A DNA stretch of 64,000 nt, from contig QJNS01000082.1 in assembly GCA_004154925.1 (NCBI GenBank), forward strand, positions 62,001-126,000. The letters run 5' to 3'. Of this stretch, positions 48,668-60,600 are shown piece by piece. A program made the position numbers and the translations under genes. How positions within the stretch are numbered: the first letter of the stretch is position 1; each line of letters opens with the position of its first letter. Origin of the DNA: Monosporascus cannonballus (lineage: Eukaryota > Ascomycota > Sordariomycetes > Xylariales). The notes beneath the pieces were generated by a model that ran no database searches, had not been told where the DNA came from, and worked only from the letters and a program-made list of their open reading frames with translations.

Positions 48668-49042
48668 ATGAAGTTCACCACCATCCTCGCTCTGGCGCTG
48701 CCCGCAGTTGCCGTAGCCCAGGTACTTCAGCCGCGCCCCCATGGTCTTGATCCATAGAACTACTTTTTGACCTTCAGCAAATAGCCGCTCGTCACTCCTG
48801 CTACCGAGACCGCGCCAGCTCCCACTGGCACTGCGCCCACCCTGAAGGAGATCTGCGAGGAGGAAGCCGGCAGCTACGCCGACGTCTGCGGAAGGTGTCT
48901 GCACCGGTGCGAGAACACCTCCGTGCCTAACCAGTGCTTCTACAGCACCTTCATGACCATCAACATGATCCAGTCTCAGTGCTGGCAGCACGGCGGCCGG
49001 GACTGCCGGAACCGAGCAGTTTCCCAAGTTTGTGGAAACTAG
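48668..49042 (+). CDS. Small secreted cysteine-rich protein (103 residues, eight cysteines)
   Basis: Two exons: 48,668-48,721 and 48,785-49,042, with a 63-nt intron (donor GTACTT, acceptor AAATAG). Exon 1 encodes almost exactly the signal peptide MKFTTILALALPAVAVA, with cleavage likely after Ala17. The mature part starts with a Pro/Thr/Ala linker (to about residue 37), then a compact domain with eight cysteines at 42, 53, 56, 60, 69, 84, 92 and 101. Even number and spacing suggest four disulfides. The frame ends VCGN-stop and exon 2 codons are G/C-ending. A TATA box lies at 48,527. Size, secretion and Cys content fit fungal small secreted proteins, some of which act as effectors on hosts; that role is an inference and no named family was recognised. 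The alternative acceptor 7 nt upstream destroys the frame. Confidence 0.8.
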
Positions 49043-49675
49043 ATATGCCAACAGAGGTGCTGCAGCAAGGGGATATCTTGTGTTTTTAACTAGATACGGT
49101 TGAAGCAAGGAATGAGGAGGGACGATGGGGGAGAGCTAAGAGGCGGAAGATAGCTCAGGCTTTCAATATAGAAAGCGTTCTTCTGAAGGGTGAACATCAA
49201 GACGAGTCGATTGCAGCTTTGTGGTAGCGCCGTATTGGGTCACTAAGGGCTTGCTAACATAATCCAATTTAAGTCCAATGAACAGCTCAAGTCTCTCCTA
49301 CGGGGAAGGTTAAAGCGTAATAACGTCGAGGTTGGCTCTAACTATACCTGAAAGATGAACTGCCTGTGGTACAGTTATAAACATGTTGATGAATATCAAG
49401 TTAAGTGGCATGGATATCTTCTCACCTGAGGGGAGAGGGATGATTTCATTTCATCTTTTCCCTGATTAGGTCAAAGTTATTCCTTATAATACTCAACATA
49501 TTTGCGCTGTCACTGGTCCTACCAGACTTTACAATTAATCTGGCCCGAGGTACGCAACGAAATCCAGGCAAAGAAACTCAATCGTGTAAAGGTCCCCAAA
49601 ATCGAGACAACTCTGTCTCCTGGAGACTCCTGATAATAGACGTCGTCGACTCTGACCAACAAATATGGCGGCCAT
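49043..49675. other. Downstream region, no gene seen
   Basis: Contains the 3' untranslated region of the secreted protein gene. No coding frame with motif or bias was recognised. Confidence 0.4.
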
Positions 49676-50157
49676 GTGCCTGGTACCAGCAGATTGATAG
49701 CATCAAGATATTTCAAAATCGTGACGAAAGGAATCTCACCTGACTATAAAGGGGACGAGCCGAATCAAGCATGTCGCTTAGGCGATTTAGTTTCTACTAC
49801 TATCGCCGACGCCTTTAACCCCTCAAGTAGTCGTACTTTTACTGATGTAGACTTTCTATTTATTCCGCTGACGACAATATGGGAACATGGTTTCCCATTG
49901 GGCTCGTATCTTCGAGGTGTAATGATAGATCCTCTACTGGCCCAGAGCTTGGTGTCGTTGCGGCAGTACGAGGTTGAATTCCCTTCCCGAACGTCATGGG
50001 AAGAATTCTTATGACTATCAGGGCCAACGACCCTAAAGCTCTGATGAAGACATGCCTGAACTTTGTCGCACGACCAGGACGGCGAAGATGGGATCATTGC
50101 AGAGTGGTTGATGAGGTTGCCCAGGAAGATGTTGTATGGGGAAAAGCTATAAAGTAG
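49676..50157 (+). pseudogene. Possible remnant of a fungal-type transcription factor C-terminus
   Basis: An open frame to 50,014 includes WEHGFPLGSYLRG and ends EEFL-stop; the next frame continues directly as MTIRANDPKALMKTCLNFV, with DEVAQED further on, ending at 50,157. The order (EEFL, then R-x-NDP-x-AL, then a hydrophobic helix) resembles the C-terminal ends of Zn2Cys6 regulators of the sterol-regulator type, in which a FLxxIRxxDPxALxLL helix occurs. A one-base shift at about 50,012 would join the halves. No DNA-binding domain was found upstream. Assignment is tentative. Confidence 0.3.
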
Positions 50158-50945
50158 GCTAGTAGATCGGTTTCAAATGTCCAAGAATGCTGCAATAAAT
50201 TTTCTGAGACTGACAGCCGAGAAATCGCACGAAGAGGGGATATTTCATAAGTTCATGGTGATATATCAGGGTAGGTAAATAGGCTAACTTTGGTCAACAC
50301 AAGCGTCCACAGAGCGGGTGTGTCCATTGAACGGTGACACGTGTAGGGTAGCATTCCTAATAGCTGTAGGTTGTAGCAGTATACGCTGGTATCAGGTGTG
50401 AACTCTAATAGGGGTCTTCAGGACGAGCCGCTGGGCAGTGGATGTGTGGATGTCATGTCAACGCGGTATTTTCTAACTGATTATCCACAAACACAAGCCG
50501 AGGACCACGTGTTATAATATAAACCTCTCGGACATCTTCCTTGCCCGGACTTGTCTCTCTGCATAGCCGACCTACTGTTGCCGAGCTGGTCCCCAAGTCG
50601 GCGTGCCGGAGGTATTGCCTGAACTATTACGATGGGCCATGCGTTAGTATCCCGGATAGTCATGCATATGGTAGAGACCCAGTATAACGAGAGCCAGCCA
50701 CGCAGCCAACATCCAATGCGATGTTCTAACGTTACCGGCATAATGGGAACGATTTACTTGGAGAAGAGGTTAGACAAAGTCGATTCACGAGTAGGATAGA
50801 ATCTCAGGAGAATGCATGGGGGTATCAACATTAGATTCTAAAGCCTACTACCAGGTTAAGGCTTCAACATGGCCACAAAGCGAAGCACGTGCTCCGTAGC
50901 CAACCTGATCACCCGTCACACCCCGCCAGTCCCCTCATCAGGCCC
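50158..50945. other. Intergenic region, no gene seen
   Basis: No coding frame or motif recognised; the last ~100 bp probably belong to the 3' end of the HUB1 transcript. Confidence 0.4.
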
Positions 50946-51707
50946 TTAGTCACAGGTATCGACCTCCAAGTCTAGCTGCACGCCGTTGCTGATCTCGTAG
51001 TCGGCGAGTGTGAGCATGTCCTTGAAGGGCCGCATGCCCTGCCTCTTCAGTAGGATCTCGTGGGGCTCGCGCCCGATGCGGGCCGCGACCATGATCTTGA
51101 AGTTCTTGATGGTGTCCGACGCGAGGCACGGGATGGCCGCCTTGGTACCCAGCCGGTCGTTTACGTGCACGATGATCATCGGCTCTCCACCACCGCCACC
51201 GCTAGGTGCTGCGGGTGCTCTGGTCGGGGGCTGCGAGCCGTCGACGCCGGAGCCCTTGGACTTGGATTTCTTCGAGGAGGCGGCGCCGCTTTCGCGTCCA
51301 CGTTCACGCTCGCGGTCGCGGCGACGCGGCGACGGCGACCGCTGCCGGTAGCCTCTGAACGAGCCACCGCGCCGGCCGGCATCTCTGCCGTCGGTGTCGT
51401 CGTCCCGACGCTTCTCCTTGTACTTGAAGCCGCCGAATGACTTCTTAGGCTGTGTCTGATCCCTGTCCGTCCTCTCGTCTCTCCGCTCACTATCGTTATC
51501 TCCTCGGTACATGTCTCTGTCCCTGTCAGAGTTGCGGTCCGAGCCTCTGTACCGGTCCTCGTTGCGCGATCGGTAGTCGTCCCTTCCGCGGTCGCGTCTG
51601 TCGTGGTCACGTGCTCTGTCTTGGCCGTGCTGGCGACGCGGCGAGAAACTGCGTTCGTCGCTGCGGCTGCGCTTGCGCGGTGGAGGGGAATCGCCGCGGT
51701 CGGCCAT
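50946..51707 (-). CDS. HUB1: Ubiquitin-like protein Hub1/UBL5 with an N-terminal Arg/Asp/Ser-rich extension
   Basis: 253 residues, one exon, start context ACAAAGATGG. Residues 177-253 form a Hub1/UBL5 domain: MIIVHVNDRLG, CLASDTIKNFKIMVAARIG, LLKRQGMRPFKDMLTLADYEI, then NGVQLDLEVD. Hub1 binds spliceosomal proteins non-covalently (Snu66 and others carrying HIND helices) and influences splice-site use; Asp198, equivalent to Asp22 of the family and involved in HIND binding, is present. There is no di-glycine end. The first 176 residues are unusual: many Arg, Asp, Ser and Glu with SPPPRKRSRS, RQRSPSPRRR and DRERERGRES repeats, then a Gly-rich linker (170-175). Such RS/RD-rich tails occur in splicing factors and suggest nuclear-speckle location. 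Canonical Hub1 is about 73 residues, so this is an extended form in one uninterrupted frame, not a frameshift artefact. Confidence 0.9.
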   Translation of the reverse strand: MADRGDSPPPRKRSRSDERSFSPRRQHGQDRARDHDRRDRGRDDYRSRNEDRYRGSDRNSDRDRDMYRGDNDSERRDERTDRDQTQPKKSFGGFKYKEKRRDDDTDGRDAGRRGGSFRGYRQRSPSPRRRDRERERGRESGAASSKKSKSKGSGVDGSQPPTRAPAAPSGGGGGEPMIIVHVNDRLGTKAAIPCLASDTIKNFKIMVAARIGREPHEILLKRQGMRPFKDMLTLADYEISNGVQLDLEVDTCD

Positions 51708-52168
51708 CTTTGTCGGGGACTACAGGCGTTGATGGGAACTACGCGTGGAACGGGGCGGCGGAATGAGGTACGTACGGTATGATGTAAAGTGTGTTGCCGG
51801 GTATCTGGTGCGTCACCCCACATCGGAAGCTCGACTCCCGATAAATTCTACTAGTGGCCGAGCAGCTGGACGAAAGGGGCGGTCGGGTGGCAAGCAGCTG
51901 TACGCCTTCTTCTAAAGATAATCACTACTATGACGTCACTTTAGGACCCACTTGCCGCGTGCTGCTGTTTTATTGTTCCGTCTTTGCATCGTCTCACTCG
52001 CTAAATGGATACACCGACGCATGCGATACCGACGGTGCACGGCGAGTTTGACAATACGAATTTATATTAGTAATAGAGCGCCCGCAGAGCAATATTTCTT
52101 CGGCTAACGGATATCATCACTGCCTTATTCTTCCACTGCTAAGTAATGTTTACCAGGTATTATGAGAT
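51708..52168. other. Intergenic region between GH43 3' end and HUB1 start
   Basis: Holds the upstream region of HUB1 (minus strand) and the 3' region of the arabinanase gene. No further gene recognised. Confidence 0.5.
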
Positions 52169-53262
52169 TTACACCGAGGGCCAACCACCGGACCAGTTGA
52201 CGGTGTTCCAACCGAACTTCTTGTCTCCATCAGCGAATCCAACTCTCGTGTCGACTGTTTCACTGTTAGCCACACCAGAGATCATCCCTCAGAAGGATCA
52301 TTATTCGACATACCGTAGTGGTAATATAAGACAGTTCCGTGCTTGGGATCCGTCATGACACCTTGGCCACCAGGACCATACACGTAGCCATGGCTAGCCA
52401 GGACCGTCGTGCCGCCGCCCTGGTTGCAGCTAACCCCTGCCTTGTCGACAAAAGGCCCGTTGACCTTGTTGCTTCTGCACACCCTGATCTTGTACTCGGC
52501 ACCAGGCGCGGGGCGGTTGCCGTCATAGCCGCAGCAAATTCCCTCGGACCAGAACAAGTAGTAATATCCGCTGCGGTAATACATGAACGGTCCTTCCGCC
52601 GCGTGGCTACCACTCGGCTGGTACTGGATCTGTACGGCAGGCGAGCTCGCCGTCCTGGCATCCCCGCTCATGCGGACCTGGTGGGTGTTCGCCCAGAAGG
52701 AGCCGAAGTTCAGGTAATACGAGTCTCCGTCTTTGACCAGATTTGCGTCGATGGCGTTATAAGGCTTGCCAGGGGCAGAGGTTACGCCCGTTGCGCCATG
52801 GTCGGTCCAGCTGCCCGCTTCCATGGTAGGCGACGTAGCATAGCCGATCGCCGAGTCTTGCGATGAGAAAGTCGAGACGCTGTAGTACAGGTAATAGAGG
52901 TTCCCTACTTTGGACACGTCCGGGGCCTTGTTGAGGGTATGTTAACATGCCAGCCCTGCAACAGAAATCACGTGCCCCACACATACCCAGAGGTCATTAC
53001 GTCCGGGGAGGTTAATCTTGCTTCCGGCAGGGATGGCAGAGCCCTGAAAGACCCAGGGGCCGGTGATCGAGTTCGACTTCAAGATGCCGATCCTGTTCCC
53101 CGTGTTGAACCGGAAGTAGACGCCGTCGTCCCGTCGGACGAGTGCCGGGTCGTGCGTCCAGCAGTCGCCGGAGCACGCGCCGGGATTGGCCTGCCCGCTG
53201 ACGGCAGAGCTCAAGAGAGCGACCGAGGCCAGAAGGCCTCCGCAGAACTTGCTAAGAAACAT
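52169..53262 (-). CDS. Secreted arabinan endo-1,5-alpha-L-arabinanase, GH43 family (AbnA type)
   Basis: Three exons on the minus strand: 53,262-52,987, 52,926-52,314 and 52,254-52,169. The introns are 60 and 59 nt with GTATGT donors; acceptors end CAACAAG and GAAACAG, the second preceded by GGCTAAC. The product has 324 residues, matching fungal AbnA length (about 320). A signal peptide covers about 1-23 (ending AVSGQA). GH43 landmarks: HDP with catalytic Asp38, GRNDLW joined across intron 1 to APDV, the second acidic residue Asp152 in NAIDANLV, and the general acid Glu203 in AAEGP. The C-terminus, supplied by exon 3, reads [10 protein letters not shown], then KKFGWN and SGGWPSV, typical of the family. 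The enzyme cleaves alpha-1,5-linked arabinan of plant pectin outside the cell. It appears intact. Confidence 0.92.
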
Positions 53263-54889
53263 AGCGTGCGTCGATGAAGATCAGAGGGACTAAGCGGTTG
53301 ACACTACGACGTTACTGATCGTCGAAGCCTGCATAGAGACATAAGACATCTTTGGTAAAGAACGGCGCGCATCATGCATCTAGTGATATACGAGGAACTA
53401 ATGCTCAGCGGCCCGGCAAAGGAATGGCGGAAATTTGGGCTTCACGAGATGACCCTCGTTTCACAGAGTATTAGGGGTGCCGGCGCCATATCCCAGGGGG
53501 AACCAACGCGGAGGCTCGCTTTAACCTCAACTACTTCCGACTCCGAAATAGAATAGCCTCTACCTTGGAGTTGGTACGATTGGTGGGAACTGCTAGGCCC
53601 GAATATTGACGGAATTGGCAAGGCGCACTATAACTGCCACGGTCCGTTGTGGGGTGCAGAACAATGAAGGAGCTACCGAAGCCATAAATAGGAGTTCTCG
53701 AAGCCCCAACCCTGATGAAAGTGATGTAATGTCGTCAGGTCCGGAGTCGCGCTGACTAAAATCCATGCTGCCGTGTTCCGGGCGTTCGGGCTCTGGCGAC
53801 CTCTACCCTAGGGGTGTTTGCCGCGGCGGCATCGCATTTCCGTCATTGCAACCGACACTGAGCTCGGAATCCACTTTACTTTGAAGCGCCCCAATAGAAT
53901 TATCTCACGAGAGTTTTCGCTAAATTATCAAACCAGTCGCCTATTATAATCCCCGCTGTTCAAACTTCACCTCGCAGGTCGCCTGATTCCCAAGCTAGGC
54001 TTTGTCAGTTATTGGACGGGTACCTCTAAATAGACTCCTATATCAGACTCAGGAAATATGTTTCCGACAATTAGGGGATTTTCCGGGGCCATGCGGACTC
54101 TACAGGTCCCTACAAGGTCATATCATGTACACGCAAAGGGTGGTTGGAAGATTTATTTAAACATGTCTCACATGTCTTGACCGCTCAGCCTCTCGAGGGG
54201 ACAGCCAAACGACCTTTCACAGCTTACATGACGATTGCTCCCTTCCATGATCACCCAGTCAATACGCTCCGGATATGGATAGGTTAGCAACGTTCACCCA
54301 GGCTGTGGGAAAACCATCTTTTTCAACAACTAGCTCGTAACTACCTCTCGACAAGCTCTTAGCTCAAGCACAAGATAGGCGGGTTGAAGAAGGACGAGCT
54401 CCAGACTTCCATGCGTCCGGACTCTTTAGCAACGCATCACCCAGGCTTAGTCTACTCAAAAGAGACCGCCAGTCAGGCTCTCGCCCGTGGAGAGTGTCCT
54501 CTTGCTGCGATGAGTATGGGGTCAGAAGGATAGCATAGAGGCCGCTTCATAGCACATGAGGTCTGTGCAACATCATTATTCAGAGGCCGATATTGCGCAG
54601 CCTCGGCGGCTTGGCACCAGTGGTCAGGCTTTACGGGAACTGCTAGGTTTGCAATGAATTAGGGTTGGATTTTGTGAAGAACGCCCGTTCCGGTCGTTGA
54701 CTGCCAAGGGGGTTGGAATGTCACGAATGGTCCGCTGAACCTTAGTTCGGAACTCCCTGAAGCTAAAAGAGATCGAACCATTCTTAAAGAGTGGACCTGT
54801 CTCGACCCCTAATCTTCTCTTGAGCGCGTAGCTTCCCATATTCACCCAGAGGATACTTAAATCGCATCATGTCAATAAGCCTGTTTATA
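53263..54889. other. Right edge of the gene island, no gene recognised
   Basis: Normal composition. Frames such as 54,624-54,845 (minus) and about 54,281-54,540 (plus) are open for 60-80 codons with scattered stops, but no family was recognised. The first ~200 bp are the arabinanase promoter region. Confidence 0.4.
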
Positions 54890-55060
54890 AATCGTCGAAT
54901 CTGGAACGCCTTGGCTTAGCTAGTCTTCAGAATAACGGCTATCGCTTTCGCCACTTCGGTAGCCGTATCTCTTAGCTACCACTGTTTTTCTGTGTGTATA
55001 AAGAGGGTAGATTACCTTCACCTTCTATCCAAAACCCTTTAAAAAATAACAACATATTAA
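54890..55060 (+). repeat. LTR-like fragment at the island edge (less mutated copy)
   Basis: The stretch from TCGTCGAATCTGG through CGGTAGCCGTATCTCTTAGC and AAAGAGGGTAGATTACC to CCTTCTATCC aligns with 57,440-57,620 in the same orientation. Differences are mainly C/T and G/A, with the 57-kb copy the more AT-rich. Composition collapses to AT only just after it. Confidence 0.65.
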
Positions 55061-56605
55061 ATACATCATTGTTTCTTAAAATTATATAGTTCCGTATATA
55101 ATATTAAGAATTTATAATTATAAACTCAGGTCGTATTTTTTTAAAATTATTTTTTACTGTATTTGTTATATATATTTTATTAAAATAATTTGAAATTTTA
55201 AAATATTTTTAAATGTATATATTAAAAATTAGATTTTAATTATAATTACCATATTTTTAAATTAATTTAAAAATAATATAATTTAAATTTATATTTTAAA
55301 TTTTAAATTTAATAATAAATTTTAAATAATTAAATATGTATATTTTTTATAATATTTAATTATTTTAAAAGATATTAAAAAAAATATATTTTAAGTTAAT
55401 ATTAAATAAGCATTTTTTTTATTTTAATATTATTAAATATAAATTTTATATTTATATATATTGTCTTAAAAAATATGTTATTAATATTATATTTTAATTA
55501 TAATTTAAATATATAAAATATAAAATAATTTATATTATTATATTTAATTATAAACATAATTATTTAAAATAAATATAATATAAATTATATAATTTTCATT
55601 TAATAAATAATATTTTTTATTTAATTTTAAAATAAAGTTATAATATAATATTTAAACAATATTAAATAAAATTATTATATTATATATTTTATATATATCA
55701 AAATAATTAAAATTTGTTTAATGTATATAAATTTAAATTGTTAAATTTTTCGAAAATATTATAATAAAAATATTTTTATTTTAATATTTATTTTATTATT
55801 TTTAAAAAATTAAAAAAATTATAAAATTATAAAATATAAAATAATATTTTTTTAATTTATTAAATATTTATATGAAAATAATATATTATAATAATTTAAA
55901 ATTATTAATATTATTAAATTAAAATATTAAAATAATTAAATATGTTATAAATTAATATATTATTACTATTTTATATAATATTTATATTTTTATATTTTAA
56001 ATTTTTAATAATTTTAAATATATTAATATATAATATTTCGGCATAATATGAAAATTAAATATTAGAAACATTTTATTATTATATATTTTATTATTATAAT
56101 ATAATATTAATAATATAATTATTTTATTAAATATATAAATATTAAATAATATTTTATTATATAAATTTAATTATATATTTAAAAATTTAAAATCATATAA
56201 AATAAAATAAATATTTTATTTATTTATAATAAAATATTAAATATAAAGATAATATAAATTAATAATAATTTTAATTTATATATTTATTAAATTTAATATA
56301 TTTAAATATTATTTTATTATTTTTATTTATTTATAAATATAAATAATATTAATATTAATTTATAATTATAATTATTAATAATAATAATAAAATATATTAT
56401 AATTAATATTTAATATAAAATATATTTTTAAATATAATTTTAATTATTTATATTATTTTTTATTTATTTTATTAATTTTATTTATAAAAATAATTTTTAT
56501 GAATTAAAATTATATAATATAAAATATTTTATATAAAATATATAATATATTTAAATTTTAATAAATATTTTTTATATAATAAAAATATATAAATATATAT
56601 TTTAA
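55061..56605. other. Extreme AT block (almost no G or C)
   Basis: About 1.5 kb of mostly A and T with only scattered G or C and very few CpG (55,749 and 56,038 are examples). It differs from the RIP-mutated transposons elsewhere in the window, which keep many CpG. No repeat unit or gene is visible. A similar shorter stretch lies at 57,046-57,300. Confidence 0.8.
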
Positions 56606-57050
56606 AAACCTTTATGTTACGTTCAGAAAGGATTCCACTAGGCCCAAAGGAGGCCCAGGAAGTTGGAGACGCTCGGGATCTCCACCTTCCATCGGATAAA
56701 CCTCAGGTCTTTATCAATCTCCAAAGACACCAGGAGATTCGTAAACGACAGACACCATGGTCTCTCGAAATCCCCAGAAACCATAAGAAATATAAAGGAT
56801 AAAAAGGATATATAAGGTTTGGGTCTCTTATGTAAATAATTACCTACTTAATTTTTCGTTCCTTAGCTATCAATCTAAGCTTTTAGCCAAAGGCAACTAT
56901 ACCGTTCTCTAATTAAGAGAGGAATACCTTGAAATCTTCTTAACGAACATATTAAATCATTTTTCGCCCTATTATTACTTGCAAATCAAAACCCTTTTCG
57001 GATATTACTTATACCTCCAGGTGGATGTATAACAGGTTCGTTACATTTTA
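56606..57050 (-). repeat. Retroelement fragment inside the AT block, inverted relative to 57,640-57,870
   Basis: Positions about 56,830-57,045, read on the minus strand (AACGAACCTG, CCACCTGGAGGTATAAG, CCGAAAAGGG, ... TAAGGAACG), align with 57,635-57,835. The remaining part (56,614-56,802) holds a 62-codon plus-strand open frame (PLGPKEAQEVGDARDLHLP) of normal composition whose family was not recognised. The fragment has suffered little RIP although its flanks are nearly pure A+T. Confidence 0.55.
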
Positions 57051-57415
57051 TAAATTAATATATATTTTTAAAATTTAATAATTATAAAAATTCAATTAAT
57101 ATGAAATATTAATTATAAAACATATATATATACATAATAAAGTATTTGATTTTAAAAATATTTTTATTTATATTTAATAATAATAATAAATATTTAATAT
57201 ATATTTATTTTTATTATATAAATTTTAAACATATATTTTTAATATTTATTTATTAATATTATAATTGCGAATAATTTTATTAAATTCGTAAAGTTTCAGA
57301 ATAAAAATGCATAATTAAAATTATTTGGAATATCTAATTTTTTAAAAAATGGTTTAAAAATTATGACAATATTTTCTTTTTAAGCAATTACTTAATATCA
57401 TAAAATCTTCAGCTG

Positions 57416-57640
57416 TTAGTTCATAATAACTGGGGGGATATTTCGAATTTAAAACGTTTTAGCGTAACTAGTTTTCAAACTAACGGTTATTGGTTTCGCT
57501 ATTCCGGTAGCCGTATTTCTTGGCTACCATTATTTTTCTATATATATAAAAAGGGTTTATTACCTTCACCTTCTATCCAGAAAATCCTAAAGAGCAGCAA
57601 CCTGTTAAATATACCTTTTTCAGTTATATGCTTCATATAA
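57416..57640 (+). repeat. LTR-like fragment, second copy
   Basis: Starts near TGTTAGTTCATAATAACTGG, contains CCGGTAGCCGTATTTCTTGG and ACCTTCACCTTCTATCC, and aligns with 54,890-55,060. TG at the start and the A/T-rich TATATATAAAAAG before the pyrimidine stretch are LTR-like. Confidence 0.55.
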
Positions 57641-60600
57641 CGAACCTGTCATACGTCCACCTGGAGGTATAAGCAATATCCGAAAAGGGTCTTGATTTGC
57701 AGGTAACAATAAGGCAAGAAATAACTTAATAATATTCGTTAAAGAGATTTCAGGTATTTTTCTTACAGTAAAGAACGGCTGCCTTTGGTTATAAGCTTAG
57801 TTTGATAACTAAGGAGCGAAAACTAAGTAAGTGCTATTTATATGGGAAACCGGCATACTATATATCCCAATATTCCAAAATAAATATATCGCGGATTTAC
57901 GTAATCTATATGATCTGATTAATCCGTTAGATTATTTAGATCATTGCTATCTAACTTCTGGCCAAAACCTTTCTATCCGGGGTTTAACTAATATAGGTCC
58001 ATACCTGGCCTCAGAGGACAAGCCCTTAAAACAGGAACCCCTGTTCCTATAATATTATTTCCTTTTTCTAAGGATTTTTGTCCCAAAGATAAAAACCGTA
58101 AATCGCCATTTCGTATTATTGGAAAAAATTAAAAATATTTTAATTAATTTTACCATAACAAGCTGCATTTAGAAAGAAAAAAGAAAACCTCGATTAAATT
58201 AACGTAAGGCGTACGATAATTAAGCAAATTACATAAAAAAATTTAGGTCGAAAATTATCGTTTATTCCAATTATATCCGTTTCGGAAAATTCGATTATTT
58301 CTTTATAATGGATATTCCAAATTGTAATTATTGCACCCGTCGTTAACGTTCGTTTTATAACGTGTTAACTATAAATTCCTTAATAAAAATTAAGGAAAAA
58401 CGAAAGCGTTTGCAAAAAAAACAACGCAAGGTAAAGGACAAATTAATAGAACTTTTTGGGCGATTAAAACGTTTACGTTTTTAATAAAATATTTTGCAAA
58501 AAAAGATTTTCGTTATTTTAAAGGAAAATTATAAATTGAATTAGGAAAAAAAGCGGGAAAAGTTAAAAAAAAAGCAGCGTCACATGGACGCGAAATAAGC
58601 ATAACTTATTTCTAAGATGGACGTTTTCGTAAAGGCGTTTATTTCTTTCGATTAAAGCGTTACAAGTTTGGATTTAAACGGGGGACTATTATCGCCTACG
58701 ACCCTAACCGCGCTGGAAACGGTTGGGCAGGATTTTGGCGGTAAAACATCTTAATTAAATCCATTATATTCGTTAAATGGTTAAATAATTTTTATGTATT
58801 TTTTTCCGGTAGGTATTTTTTTTATTTAATTAAGTACTAGATTTTATCTTTAATTATTTTAAAGTTTAATATTCGTTCGATTTCGTATTCGCCGTCATCC
58901 TTTTTAATTTCTAAATTAATTTTTAACGGGGCATTTTTAAGCGTTAGTTTAAGTAAAGAAATATGGAAAATAAAATATATTCTTATGGTTTTAAATAACG
59001 ACAGTCGGTAGTTAATTTTGGAAATAACCTTATTAATCTTAAATAAACCGAATTTTTTAAAATCGAACTTATCGTTAAGTCGTTTTATTTTAATTTAAAA
59101 AATGTTCGAAATTACGTTTTATTTTTGGCGCAATAAATAAACCTTATTTCCTTTCGATAAAATTAATCCTTTAATTTTTTTTTTATTATAGTATTAGCTT
59201 ATTTTTCATTAAAAAAATTACAATTTGTTCCGGAAATAAGCTTAAATAATTTTGATTTCCGTTATTAATATTTTTGCTCTTGGAACAATTAAGGTGATTT
59301 TCGGTACCTTGGTAAGCAGTTACTTAGGTCATTAGGTTTTTGCGTTATATTTATATATAGCCGTATAAGGGGATACGCCTATATTTTCGTTAACGGAAGT
59401 ATTATAAATTATTTGTATTAACGGTAAAAGCTTTACCCAATTATTTTATTAATAATTAACGTAATTTCGCAGGTATTATTTTAAGGTCTGGTTTAACTTT
59501 TCGATTTACCCGTTAAACTAAGGGTAATAAGCTATTAAAAATTTAAGCTTAATACCGATTTATTTAAAAAAACTAATGCCGAATTTAAAAATAAAAAATT
59601 TATTTTTGTCGAAAATAATTTTTCCTAATACCTTATATTTATTTAGGTAATTCCAAATAAAGGCGTAAATTAATTGTTTTACCGTCGTATTTTTTTTAAA
59701 AGGTAAAAAGTACCTATACTTAGTAAATTTGTTAATAATTACTTATATTTTATCGTATTTAATTTTAGTAATTAAGTTTTTAAAAGGAGGAAAGTTAATA
59801 ATAAAATCCCAAATTATAATATTCTAAACTTTATTAGGAATATTGGTAAGTTATAACAATCCGTAAGGTTTATAACGTACTGCCTTTGTTTTATTACAGA
59901 TATTGCAATTTTTAATAACCGTCTTAATTACGTAATATAACTTAGAGAAGTTATATTTTTTTTATAGCCGTTTAATAATTTTAAAAATTCCTTAATATCC
60001 GTATAATGGGTTTTCGTAAAATTTCTTTACAAATTGCTTTTATTGGCTTTTTAAAATATAAATTTTGCTACGATATATTAATTAATCCTTAGATCGCCCT
60101 TTTAACTGCTAAACTTTTTTTCGTTCCTTTAAGTCGTAAAAATTCTTAAATCATATTAAAAATTCAGGAATTAATTTTTTCAATATTTCGCATAATTATA
60201 TTATGTTATCTTTATTACGTTGTAATATTTATATATTTCTTTTAGGATTTTTGGAATCGTAATCGCCTTTACAATTAAAAATATCCGCCTGGATATTTTT
60301 TTTCCCCTTAATATAATATATTTTAAAATTAAATCTAAATAAGAAAATTATTTATTTCTTATATTATTTATTTAATTTTTTTATTTTTATAAATCGAATT
60401 AAATTTTTATAATTAAAATAAATATCGAAAAGTTCTTCGGTTTCACCAAAGAATAATTCCCATTTTTTTAAGGCGTTAATAATTGTTAATAATTTTTTAT
60501 CGTAAATTAAATACCTAAATTTTGTATCTTTAAACGCCTTAAAATAATATGTTATTAGGTATTATTTATTATTATCCTTTAGTTATTTTAGGATAGTACT

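Noticed and set aside
51176..51823. 215-codon minus-strand ORF overlapping HUB1
   Set aside because: Alternative frame through the Arg/Asp-rich repeats of HUB1; Thr/Arg-rich low complexity.
52282..52313. End of the arabinanase at the in-frame TGA of 52,282
   Set aside because: A GTATGT donor at 52,313 and a third exon restore the family's conserved C-terminus, so the stop is inside intron 2.
52339..52866. 175-codon plus-strand ORF
   Set aside because: Shadow of exon 2 of the GH43 gene on the opposite strand.
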